This document shows, piece after piece, positions 15,697-23,362 of a stretch of 30,311 nt of DNA. Position 1 is the stretch's first letter. Each line of letters begins with the position of its first letter. The notes below the pieces were generated by a model, which did not search any database, was not told where the DNA came from, and was given only the letters and a program-made list of their open reading frames with translations. The position numbers and the translations under genes were made by a program. The DNA is from CAZVEE01 sp964625525 (GTDB lineage: Bacteria > Pseudomonadota > Alphaproteobacteria > JAJFIK01): the NCBI GenBank assembly GCA_964625525.1, contig CAZVEE010000040.1, positions 1-30,311 on the forward strand, written 5' to 3'.

Positions 15697-17034
15697 GTGA
15701 CAGGACGTGATCTCGCCAAACGCTTCATGGGACACTGGGTCTGGAACCTGGTGGCAGGCGTGAGTGCGCGCGGTCTGACCATGGCGTTGTGGATTCTCAT
15801 GTCCCACCATGTCACGGCCGAGATCTTTGGCGCCTTTTCCCTCCTGGCGACCACGTTGACGACGCTGTCGGCGTTCGCCGCCGTTGGGTTGGGCGGGACG
15901 GCGCTGCGGCAAGTGGCCTTCTACCGCACCAGTGATCCGCTTATGGCGGTCAAGACCATTTGGATCGCGTTTATCACCATCGGGATTGTCAGTATTCCCC
16001 TGTCGGCGCTGATCATCCTTTTCGCGGGGACACTGTCCACGTCCTTGTTCGGTCATGATGGCTATGCGTGGGGCGTGCAGATCATTGCCGTCGCTATGGC
16101 CCTGATGGCCATCGCCAATGTGGCCGCTAATGCGCTGGCGGGATATGAGCGATTTCGTGAGCAGGCCCTGCTGGCCATTGTGACCCTGGTGGTGGCAGGC
16201 GGCACGGCGCTTTGGGCGGTTCCTGCTTTTGGGCTTGTGGGCGGTCTGGCGGTGCTTGTGGTGATTCACAGCATCAATCTGCTGCTGGCGGTGGTGATGT
16301 TGCTGCCAAAACTGCGCCGGGTGGATGTGGGCGGATTGCTGCGAACGGAACCTTTGCATCGGTTCGATGACGGCATCCTGATGCGCTACACGGTCCCCAG
16401 TTTTATGGGCAGTATTCTGGTGCCTCCCACCCTCTGGTTCGGCCAAGCCCTATTGGCGCAGTCGGAGGCGGGTGTCGCGGCGGTGGGCACCTTTGCCGTG
16501 GCCTATCACTGGCACTTGATCATTCTGTTCCTGCCGGCGGTTTCGGCCCGTGTGGTCATTGCCTTGTTATCCAATGCCATGGGGGCGGGAGATGCGACCA
16601 CCGTGTGGCGGGTGACCGTGATTTCCCTCGTGGCGCATTTCCTGTGCGCCAGCGTGATGGCGTTGGCGATTGCGGCCCTGCTTCCGCTCATCCTCAGCTT
16701 TTATGGTGACGGGATCGACCCTGACGCCATCGTGCCCGTGTTTCACGTGCTCGCCGTGGCAGCGGTTCTGATCAGTTGTAGCGATGTGTTCACCCACTTC
16801 ATCGCCAGCCATGCCAAGATGTGGGGCTTCCTGGTGCTCAACGGCATCTGGGCCATCGCCTTCGTCTCGGCGGGTCTGTGGGTCGTGCCGGAGGGCGGGG
16901 CGCTGGGACTGGCCTATGTTTTCCTCTGTGCCTTCGGCCTCTTGGGCGTTCTGCGCTGCCTCTATGTGGTGATCTTGATCTCGGGCAGCGGTTTGGCGGC
17001 CCGCGGCGACACGCCTCTCAAGAGAGAGACATGA
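15697..17034 (+). CDS. wzx: Wzx-type polysaccharide repeat-unit flippase
   Basis: About 445 residues, nearly all membrane helices (roughly 12). It begins TGRDLAKRFMGHWVWNLVAGVSARG, the usual N-terminus of Wzx/oligosaccharide flippases of the MOP superfamily. It would move undecaprenyl-diphosphate-linked repeat units to the periplasmic face. I chose the GTG at 15697, which has GAGG five bases upstream. A GTG at 15646 overlaps the preceding gene, and an ATG at 15727 is a further option. Its last 17 bases overlap the 3' end of the minus-strand glycosyltransferase gene. Confidence 0.88.
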   Translation: MTGRDLAKRFMGHWVWNLVAGVSARGLTMALWILMSHHVTAEIFGAFSLLATTLTTLSAFAAVGLGGTALRQVAFYRTSDPLMAVKTIWIAFITIGIVSIPLSALIILFAGTLSTSLFGHDGYAWGVQIIAVAMALMAIANVAANALAGYERFREQALLAIVTLVVAGGTALWAVPAFGLVGGLAVLVVIHSINLLLAVVMLLPKLRRVDVGGLLRTEPLHRFDDGILMRYTVPSFMGSILVPPTLWFGQALLAQSEAGVAAVGTFAVAYHWHLIILFLPAVSARVVIALLSNAMGAGDATTVWRVTVISLVAHFLCASVMALAIAALLPLILSFYGDGIDPDAIVPVFHVLAVAAVLISCSDVFTHFIASHAKMWGFLVLNGIWAIAFVSAGLWVVPEGGALGLAYVFLCAFGLLGVLRCLYVVILISGSGLAARGDTPLKRET

Positions 17035-18058
17035 TGGTATCGGCCCATTTCTCCGGTGTGCGTTTTTGCGAAAGGCGCTGGCTGTGAGCGGGGATCTCCT
17101 CAAGACGGGTGTCGGCTTGGCTCGCGTACCAGAGCAGAGCGTCCGCCAGCGCTTGCACCGACTCCGCGGCCACGACCCGGCCGTTGACGCCGTCTTCGAC
17201 GAACAAATCTCCGGCTCCAACTCTGTCGCTGCAGATGATCCCGCATCCTGCCGCGGCGGCTTCATGCACCACGACGCCGTGAGCCTCCGAAATGCTCGGC
17301 AGAACAAAGGCGCTGCACTCAGCAAAGACGGTGGCCAGATCTTCAGGCTGCATGAAGCCGAGGGCTTCGACACCTGGCTGGTTTTCCAGCATGGGGGCAA
17401 GCGGACCGGTGCCCGCGACCAGCAGTGGCCACGGGTCTCCTCCACAATGCGCCCGGTAGTGCGCATAAGCAGGCAAGAGCACATCCAGACCTTTGACCTC
17501 GACCAACCGGCCCGTAAACAGAAAAGCGCGACGTTTACCCTGAGAACGGCGTTCCGCCCAGGCTCGGGTAAACAAATCCATGTCGCAGGGGAGGCCTGCT
17601 TGGTGGATATGCGCTGCGTCGAACCCAAGGCGGCGCGCGAAGGTCGACTGACGCGGGCCGGGCGTCATGAAATGATCACTCAGTGGGCGGATATAGAAGG
17701 GCGAGATCAAGCTAGCCACATGCTGGCGCAGAGTGCCTTTCCATTGCGCGTCCGATCCCATGATCCGGGGGCAGACGCCCGCCAAATCCCGCGCAATACG
17801 GCGATAGAGCGGTATGCCCCAACCCGACATGAAAAGGCGCTCTGGACGGAACGCTTTGACGCGGCGCACCACCTCGTCATCGGTCTGGCGACCAAGAACA
17901 ATGTCTTGCGCAACCGGTTCAAATCGCGATTCGTCGTAGGGCGTTTCGGTCATGCTCGGCCGGCGGCAGCGCAGAATTTCAGCGCCTTGCTCCTTCAGCG
18001 CGCGCACTTGTGCATTATTGAAGCCGTTCCAGACGGAATAAAGGATGGCGACGCGCAT
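17018..18058 (-). CDS. Glycosyltransferase, GT4, on the opposite strand
   Basis: A 346-residue GT-B enzyme. It starts MRVAILYSVWNGFNNAQVRALKEQG with a good AGGAGA ribosome binding site. The C-terminal domain carries FLFTGRLVEVKGLDVLLPAYAHY, LLVAGTGPL and the E-x7-E motif, with E258 and E266 in SISEAHGVVVHEAAAAG, all typical of retaining GT4 enzymes. It is the only minus-strand gene between the two polysaccharide operons. It is transcribed divergently from wzy and converges on wzx with overlap. It likely adds a second sugar to the repeat unit; the specific donor is unknown. Confidence 0.88.
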   Translation of the reverse strand: MRVAILYSVWNGFNNAQVRALKEQGAEILRCRRPSMTETPYDESRFEPVAQDIVLGRQTDDEVVRRVKAFRPERLFMSGWGIPLYRRIARDLAGVCPRIMGSDAQWKGTLRQHVASLISPFYIRPLSDHFMTPGPRQSTFARRLGFDAAHIHQAGLPCDMDLFTRAWAERRSQGKRRAFLFTGRLVEVKGLDVLLPAYAHYRAHCGGDPWPLLVAGTGPLAPMLENQPGVEALGFMQPEDLATVFAECSAFVLPSISEAHGVVVHEAAAAGCGIICSDRVGAGDLFVEDGVNGRVVAAESVQALADALLWYASQADTRLEEIPAHSQRLSQKRTPEKWADTIMSLS

Positions 18059-18088
18059 ATGATTAGTCTCCTGTTACAATCCAGACAA

Positions 18089-18134
18089 CGCTTTCATGAG
18101 CGTTATATCGGGCATTTCGAAAGTATGAAAGGCG
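18089..18134. promoter_or_regulatory. Divergent control region with interrupted inverted repeat
   Basis: The 110 bases between the glycosyltransferase (-) and wzy (+) hold CGCTTTCAT at 18089-18097 and, 27 bases later, ATGAAAGGCG at 18125-18134, its inverse with one extra base. A -10-like TATAAC for the minus gene (complement of 18102-18107) lies between the arms. A TAGAAT (18147-18152) lies on the plus side, close to the wzy start. This could be an operator or a chance palindrome. Confidence 0.3.
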
Positions 18135-18168
18135 TTTTAAGCCTCGTAGAATGTGATGGACCGAAGTC

Positions 18169-19602
18169 ATGAACGCAATTTTCGCCTTTGTATACATCTA
18201 CATGATCATTTTGATCTCTATTATGCCAGGTATCGTGTGGCCATATACTATTGGTCTGATTGGTAGCGGGATATTCCTGGCGCAGTGTTATTGGGACGAT
18301 GAAGAGCTGATGTCAGCCAAAATCTTCGTACCCATGGCATACGTTTTTTTCATTTTCGGTGATGCGTTTATGGACCAGTTCGGTGTGGACCACCTGTTCC
18401 AATCGGTGATGACCGCGGCAGCGGTTTATATCAATCAGACCATTCTCGCCATTTATCTGGGGCTAACCCTTGGGAGTTGGATGTTTCCTGTTCGCCGGTC
18501 CATCGGAAACGCACCCTCCGATTTTACCCTCAAGCCCAACAGTCAGATCATTTTGGTGCTGGTTGGCTTGATCCTCTTGCCCTGGATACTCGCGACTGTC
18601 TATATCGGCGCGTTTTCGGGACGTCATGCGGTCGCAGCCTTGCCGATACCCTCGTTTATGCGAGCGATTTTGAATTCCGCCGTCATCTCCTATGCGATGT
18701 TCTGTACCCTTTTCATTGTCTATTGCCGTTACGCTTCGGCAGCCGTCTATTTCTTCGGCGGCATGATCGTCTTGATCGCCGTTGCGGCTTTCATCAGCGG
18801 CACCCGGACCAATCTGCTCTACACTGCGACAATGGTCAGCTTCGCCGCGTTCGCGTCGTTCCGGACCTTGCGTCTTTCTCAAGTGACGTTGCGTCAGGCT
18901 TTGCCCGCAGCAGCGCTTTTGATCGGAGTGATCTTGCTGTCGCAGTTGATGGTGGACTTCCGCAATTCCTTCTATCCAAGCGATACGGCATTCGTGTCGG
19001 ACGCGGTCGATGTGTACATCGAGGAGGACCCGGTCGCGGCAACGTTGCGCGAGAGTTTTCGCACCGAAGGGATCTTGTATTACAACTCCGTGCTCCAATC
19101 GTATTTCATCTTCCGTGACCATCTGTATGGTACGGAGCATCTCGTCACGCTTAGCATTTTTGTGCCCCGAGCGCTGTGGCCGGATAAGGGGGAGTTGATG
19201 GGGGCGTGGTTGGTCCGTGCTGCGGACACGCGCACTTATGGAGACGGGCACAGCGGGGCTTTTGGGGTCGGCGGCGCAGCGTTTGCTGATTTCGGGGCCA
19301 CGGGCGGCGTTATCATGTGCGCGATTTATGGCGTCTTGATTGCGGCGGTGAACGCGCTTTTCCTCAACAGCGTCTATCGGGGCTCACGGCTGGCGGTGTG
19401 TTTAGCCTTCCTGCCCGCCTCGGTGTTCTTTTTCATCAGAAGTCCGAGCACGGCGTATGTCCTGTCCGTCGGTTACATCGTGATCGGCTTGGTGCTGTGC
19501 CTGCTGGTCTTGCGATCGAACCGCGACCGGCTCGCGATCCGCCCCAGCGAGGCGCCGCCCGTGCCCCAACCGGTGCGTGAACAAGGAGCCGTACACTCAT
19601 GA
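18169..19602 (+). CDS. wzy: Wzy-like polysaccharide polymerase
   Basis: A 477-residue protein with about ten or more hydrophobic membrane helices and one larger hydrophilic loop at about residues 265-330 (VDFRNSFYPSDTAFVSDAVDVYIEED...). Oligosaccharide-repeat polymerases of this style usually have such a periplasmic loop. A loop with FVPRALWPDKGELMGAW and GAFGVGGAAFADFGATGG follows, similar to the O-antigen polymerase/EpsG-like group. Wzy proteins share little sequence, so the call rests on topology plus context beside wzx, wzc and glycosyltransferases. The first ~300 bases are visibly richer in A/T than neighbouring genes, which is common for wzy. The next gene overlaps it by ATGA. Confidence 0.75.
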   Translation: MNAIFAFVYIYMIILISIMPGIVWPYTIGLIGSGIFLAQCYWDDEELMSAKIFVPMAYVFFIFGDAFMDQFGVDHLFQSVMTAAAVYINQTILAIYLGLTLGSWMFPVRRSIGNAPSDFTLKPNSQIILVLVGLILLPWILATVYIGAFSGRHAVAALPIPSFMRAILNSAVISYAMFCTLFIVYCRYASAAVYFFGGMIVLIAVAAFISGTRTNLLYTATMVSFAAFASFRTLRLSQVTLRQALPAAALLIGVILLSQLMVDFRNSFYPSDTAFVSDAVDVYIEEDPVAATLRESFRTEGILYYNSVLQSYFIFRDHLYGTEHLVTLSIFVPRALWPDKGELMGAWLVRAADTRTYGDGHSGAFGVGGAAFADFGATGGVIMCAIYGVLIAAVNALFLNSVYRGSRLAVCLAFLPASVFFFIRSPSTAYVLSVGYIVIGLVLCLLVLRSNRDRLAIRPSEAPPVPQPVREQGAVHS

Positions 19603-20654
19603 GCCAGCCACAGCCCGCACCCAAAGCGGACCTGACCATCCGCAGCTTTACACCCGACGATCTGCCGGCGGTTCGGACCCTGATGGAAGGGGTCTACGGC
19701 ATGAGCCGCGACCCGCGCTACGACGCCATGCGGTTTCTAGACACGCCCGGAGGACCGAGCGTGGGATGCGTGGCGATGGATGGGCCGATTTGCGCCGGTC
19801 TTTCCATGATCTGGCCCATGATCTTCAGCAACGGAAAAAGCGAAGTAAAAGCCGGCCAATCCATCGAATCCATGGTCCATCCGGATTATCGCGGATACGG
19901 CCTGTTCGTGCGGCTCGCGTCCCGCGTTTACGCGCGCTGTGCAGAACTCGGGATCGAAGTGATTATCGGCGTGCCAACACAGATGGCGTTCGGTCAACGG
20001 ATGAGCAAACTCAGCTGGGCTCACGTGGGAGACTGCGGGCGCTATGTCCGACCTCTGACGAGCAAAGGGTTAGTGCCGTTAGCCAGTGTCGTGGACGGGG
20101 GGCTGGCGCTGTGGCCGAGGGCATCTCGTACAGTGGCAGGTCTCGCCCATGCCAGGCCATCTGACGACGATTTAGATGATCTGCTCCTGCGGGCCCGGCC
20201 AGAGCCAGGCACTTGGTCGGTGGCGCGTTCATCGGCGTGGTATACCTACCGCTATCAGCCGACAGATCATCATCGCTATCATTGGGTCAGCCTGCATGAG
20301 GCCGGGCGCCTCAAGGGGGTTGCGGTATGGGGAGAGCCAGGATTACCGCGTACTGTCGGCCAAGGCTCCGCGCGGGTGTCGCGCGCGATTCTGTTTGATC
20401 TGGTGGCAGAGGACGCGCCCGCCCGGGCCGCTGTGCTGAGCGCCGCGGTGGCGCGGGCCGGTGAAGCGGGCGTTCATATCTTCTACACGATGGCATGTGG
20501 GCCGGAGCATCGTGCCGCTTTGCGCGCTAACGGTTTTATTCGTATTGGCACATCGCCCTTGACTGTGCGCACGCTGACCGCGGCCTGCCATCCGGCCAAT
20601 CCATTTGTATTCGATACGTGGCGTCTCATTGGCGGTGATTTCGATGCGTTATGA
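19599..20654 (+). CDS. Double-length GNAT-family acyltransferase
   Basis: A 351-residue protein. The N-terminal half has a GNAT fold: TIRSFTPDDLPAVRTLMEGVYG, then the acyl-CoA loop at R98-G-Y-G-L after SMVHPDY, and IGVPTQMAFGQRMSKLSW. Residues ~200-340 appear to form a second, degenerate GNAT-like half (WYTYRYQPTDHHRYHWVSL, then HIFYTMACGPEHRAALRANGF). This is about twice the size of a single GNAT. It overlaps the wzy stop by four bases (ATGA), with AAGGAG upstream, so it is translationally coupled to wzy. Acetylation of the polysaccharide or an amino-sugar precursor is the contextual guess; the acceptor is unknown. Confidence 0.75.
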   Translation: MSQPQPAPKADLTIRSFTPDDLPAVRTLMEGVYGMSRDPRYDAMRFLDTPGGPSVGCVAMDGPICAGLSMIWPMIFSNGKSEVKAGQSIESMVHPDYRGYGLFVRLASRVYARCAELGIEVIIGVPTQMAFGQRMSKLSWAHVGDCGRYVRPLTSKGLVPLASVVDGGLALWPRASRTVAGLAHARPSDDDLDDLLLRARPEPGTWSVARSSAWYTYRYQPTDHHRYHWVSLHEAGRLKGVAVWGEPGLPRTVGQGSARVSRAILFDLVAEDAPARAAVLSAAVARAGEAGVHIFYTMACGPEHRAALRANGFIRIGTSPLTVRTLTAACHPANPFVFDTWRLIGGDFDAL

Positions 20655-20669
20655 ACGGGGGAGGCGCCC

Positions 20670-21563
20670 ATGAGTTGGAAGCAGACGATCAAGGGCGCGC
20701 TGGATACGGCACTGGGCAATAGGGCCGCCTTTGCGCTCACGCATCGTGCCGCGCAGGCGATGTGGGGGGCGCCGAGCCTCTACATTGTGAATTACCATGA
20801 CACGCCTGGTTGGACGGCGGCCGGCTTTGGGCGTCAGATGGCTTTTTATGCGGACCATTTCAGTTTTGCCACTGTGGCGGATCTGGGGCGGGTGCTGGCG
20901 GGAGAGGCGGTCTTTGACCGGCCCGGCCTGCTGCTGACGTTCGACGATGGTCTGCGTACGAACTACGATGTGGCGGCCCCCATTCTGGACAGTTACGGCG
21001 CTCAAGGGGTGTTTCTCGTATGTCCGGATCTCATCGAGTCCGAGGCTGCTGCGACGCCCGAGGCGGAAGCGGCGCGGGCTTGGTCGCATCTGATTCACGC
21101 GCATCCTGACAGTTTGCTGGCTTCGGATCCGCGCGCCTTCATGACCTGGGCGGAAGTGCATGACTTGGAAGCGCGCGGCCATGTCATCGGGTGTCACACC
21201 AAAACCCACACGCGGTTGTCCGCTCACCTGAGTCATGCAGATCGCGAGCGCGAAATTCCAGTGGCCAAGGCGACACTGGAAGCGCGCCTGGGCCATGGTG
21301 TTGACCTGTTCTGCTGGGTCGGTGGCGAAAGTGAAAGCTATTCCCACAGCGCGGCGCAGGCCATTCGCGATGCGGGCTTTCGCTACAGCCTCATGACCTG
21401 TGCGGCACCCGTAAGGCCGGGCGACGCGCCGCTTCAGTTGCAGCGCTACAATATTGAGTCCGATTGGCCGCTGGAGCGGGTGCGCCTTGTGCTGGGCGGG
21501 CTTTTCGATGTTCTCTACCGGCGCAAACGGCGTTATGTGGAAGATCTTACGCGGACCGCGTGA
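20670..21563 (+). CDS. Polysaccharide deacetylase (CE4/NodB domain)
   Basis: A 297-residue protein with the two metal-binding motifs of family CE4: T90-F-D-D-G94 (catalytic base and metal Asp) and H176-T-K-T-H180. A further segment (DLFCWVGGESESYSHSAAQAI) sits where motif 3 normally lies. It would remove N-acetyl groups from an amino-sugar residue. There is no signal peptide, so it either acts in the cytoplasm on lipid-linked intermediates or is exported by another route. GGGAGG precedes the ATG. It lies 15 bases after the acyltransferase gene, in the same operon. Pairing of an acyl transferase with a deacetylase suggests exchange of N-acyl groups. Confidence 0.85.
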   Translation: MSWKQTIKGALDTALGNRAAFALTHRAAQAMWGAPSLYIVNYHDTPGWTAAGFGRQMAFYADHFSFATVADLGRVLAGEAVFDRPGLLLTFDDGLRTNYDVAAPILDSYGAQGVFLVCPDLIESEAAATPEAEAARAWSHLIHAHPDSLLASDPRAFMTWAEVHDLEARGHVIGCHTKTHTRLSAHLSHADREREIPVAKATLEARLGHGVDLFCWVGGESESYSHSAAQAIRDAGFRYSLMTCAAPVRPGDAPLQLQRYNIESDWPLERVRLVLGGLFDVLYRRKRRYVEDLTRTA

Positions 21564-21607
21564 CGCGTGCTCCACCGCCTGATTATCCCACCCGAAAGGC
21601 TCTGACC

Positions 21608-23362
21608 ATGACCGAGTCCACTGCCCCGTCGTTGTCCGCAATGCCGAGCCCGGAGCCACTGGTTCTGTTTGGCTGGGGCGGTCCGTTGATGGCACAGGTG
21701 GCGGTGGTCGAGGGTGAGGGGGGGCCGGCGCGGCTCCTGGCGCTCGGGTCCAATGGCGCCGTGCGCTTTGATCAGGATGAAACCGTGGCCACGGTGCCGG
21801 CGGAGTTGGGCTCGGATGTGGCGGTGCTTGCGGGGCCGGGTGCGGTGGCGCTTCAGGGCCTGCGCCAGTGTGGGCTGTCACTGGGCGAAACGGTCGTGGT
21901 GTTGGGGCTGACGCCGCTGGGGCTGATGGCGGTGGCGCTGGCGCGCCGCATGGGGCTGTCGGTTGTGGCAATCGGCGCGGATACGGGCACTGCGCAAGCA
22001 CTCGGCGCGACCGTCCTGGATCCGGCGACGGAGAAAGACCTGGCGGCGGCGTTGCGCACGCGCACGGCTGGGCGCGGGGCCGATGCCCTGCTGGTGGCCG
22101 CGGCGGACGCGGACGCCGCACAGCGTGAGGCTGTGCTGGGCGGGATGCGCCCGGGGGCGCGGGTGATGCTGGCGGAAGGGGCGGGACCCCTCGACACGGC
22201 TATACTCGGCGATGGCGTGGCGGGCCTGTGGCAGGCGGCCGGGGCCATGGCCGATGATGCGGCGGCCGGGCGGCTGGTGTTTCCGCAAGGCTTTGTCCGC
22301 TGGACCGTGCGGCGAAACCTGGAAGCGGTGCTCGACATGCTCGCCGCCGGCACGCTTGAGGCCGACCTGCTCAAGCCTGAGACCAGCGTGCGGGCGTCCT
22401 CGCTGAAAGAGGCGGACAAAAAACTCAAACCGGCGACGGCGCAGAGCCCGGTGCTCGTGCGCCTGAAGCCGGATCCTGAACCGCCGGCGCCGCGCGGCGG
22501 CGCGCCGGCGCCGGCGCGGGCGGCGCCGGCGCCGCTGCATCCGCTGTTTACGGTCGGTGGCGGGGATGGGGTTGGGGCGCAGACGCTGACGGGCGACTTG
22601 CAGACCGCCGGCGCGCAGCTCGTGGACACGCCGGATCAGGCCAATCTGCTGGTCGTCGTCCGCCCCCTGAAAGATGCGACCATGCGCGTGGTCGAAGCGC
22701 TGACGGCCGGGTCGAACGTGCTGCTGAGCTTGCCGTTCGCCATGAGCGAAGCGGAATGGCAGAGCATCCGCGCGGCGGCGTTGCGCCCGGAAAGCGGCCG
22801 GCTGATGGTGGATGTGGCGGCGCGTTTCTCCGATGGTGTGGCAGCGGTCCGCAGTTGTCTTGCGACGCTGGCAGAACCGGCGACCCTGATCGTTACGACT
22901 CGGATTGGTGAGGCGCGCATGCATCATGAGCGCTTGCGCCTGGCGGATATCACCGAGGCGGTTGACACCTTGTGTTATCTGGCGGGCGCGCCGGTGGCGG
23001 GCGTGGATGTGCTGCGCGCCGGTGACGCGGGCCTCGGCCCCACCAGCCTGACGGCTCGGTTCGCCAATGGCGCGTTGGGCACGGTGCATGTGCTGCCCAC
23101 CCGCGCGCCGGCACCTGAGGGCCTGCGGGTGGAGGCGTTCTGTGGAGGCCGGGTACTGGCCCTGGAAGAGGGCCGCGCGCTGGAAGGCTATGGCTGGCCC
23201 AAGGCAATCCCCGGCGGGGCGCGACTGGATCTGGTGGCCGGGCGCCGGGCGGGCCTGACCGCGTTCATCGCCGCCATGCGCGAGGGGCGTGCGGCGCCGG
23301 TCAGCCTGGAGGCCATCGCCGATGTCAGCCGGATTGTCCTCAGTCTGAGCGATCCGGCGTAA
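21608..23362 (+). CDS. Degenerate MDR / Gfo-Idh fusion oxidoreductase (bi-domain type)
   Basis: A 584-residue protein. Residues ~10-280 look like the nucleotide-binding half of a medium-chain dehydrogenase (ETVVVLGLTPLGLMAVALARRMG, then TAGRGADALLVAA). The usual N-terminal catalytic zinc-binding region is largely missing. A Pro/Ala hinge (~292-312) follows. Residues ~313-584 resemble a Gfo/Idh/MocA domain, but its N-terminal Rossmann part is shortened, and the expected E-K-P motif reads L373-S-L-P376 (VLLSLPFAMSEAEW). Such fusions are known from surface-polysaccharide loci. Here both halves look altered, so the activity is doubtful. I started at ATG 21608; longer readings overlap the deacetylase. 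Its 3' end overlaps the convergent gene by 23 bases. Confidence 0.7.
   Translation: MTESTAPSLSAMPSPEPLVLFGWGGPLMAQVAVVEGEGGPARLLALGSNGAVRFDQDETVATVPAELGSDVAVLAGPGAVALQGLRQCGLSLGETVVVLGLTPLGLMAVALARRMGLSVVAIGADTGTAQALGATVLDPATEKDLAAALRTRTAGRGADALLVAAADADAAQREAVLGGMRPGARVMLAEGAGPLDTAILGDGVAGLWQAAGAMADDAAAGRLVFPQGFVRWTVRRNLEAVLDMLAAGTLEADLLKPETSVRASSLKEADKKLKPATAQSPVLVRLKPDPEPPAPRGGAPAPARAAPAPLHPLFTVGGGDGVGAQTLTGDLQTAGAQLVDTPDQANLLVVVRPLKDATMRVVEALTAGSNVLLSLPFAMSEAEWQSIRAAALRPESGRLMVDVAARFSDGVAAVRSCLATLAEPATLIVTTRIGEARMHHERLRLADITEAVDTLCYLAGAPVAGVDVLRAGDAGLGPTSLTARFANGALGTVHVLPTRAPAPEGLRVEAFCGGRVLALEEGRALEGYGWPKAIPGGARLDLVAGRRAGLTAFIAAMREGRAAPVSLEAIADVSRIVLSLSDPA

Noticed and set aside
17066..18172. 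A 368-codon plus-strand open frame opposite the minus-strand glycosyltransferase
   Set aside because: The minus strand has clear GT4 motifs and a good ribosome binding site; the plus frame has neither.
20649..22121. A 490-codon minus-strand open frame across the deacetylase and oxidoreductase genes
   Set aside because: It spans two clear plus-strand genes, and its first part is Pro/Arg/His-rich nonsense.
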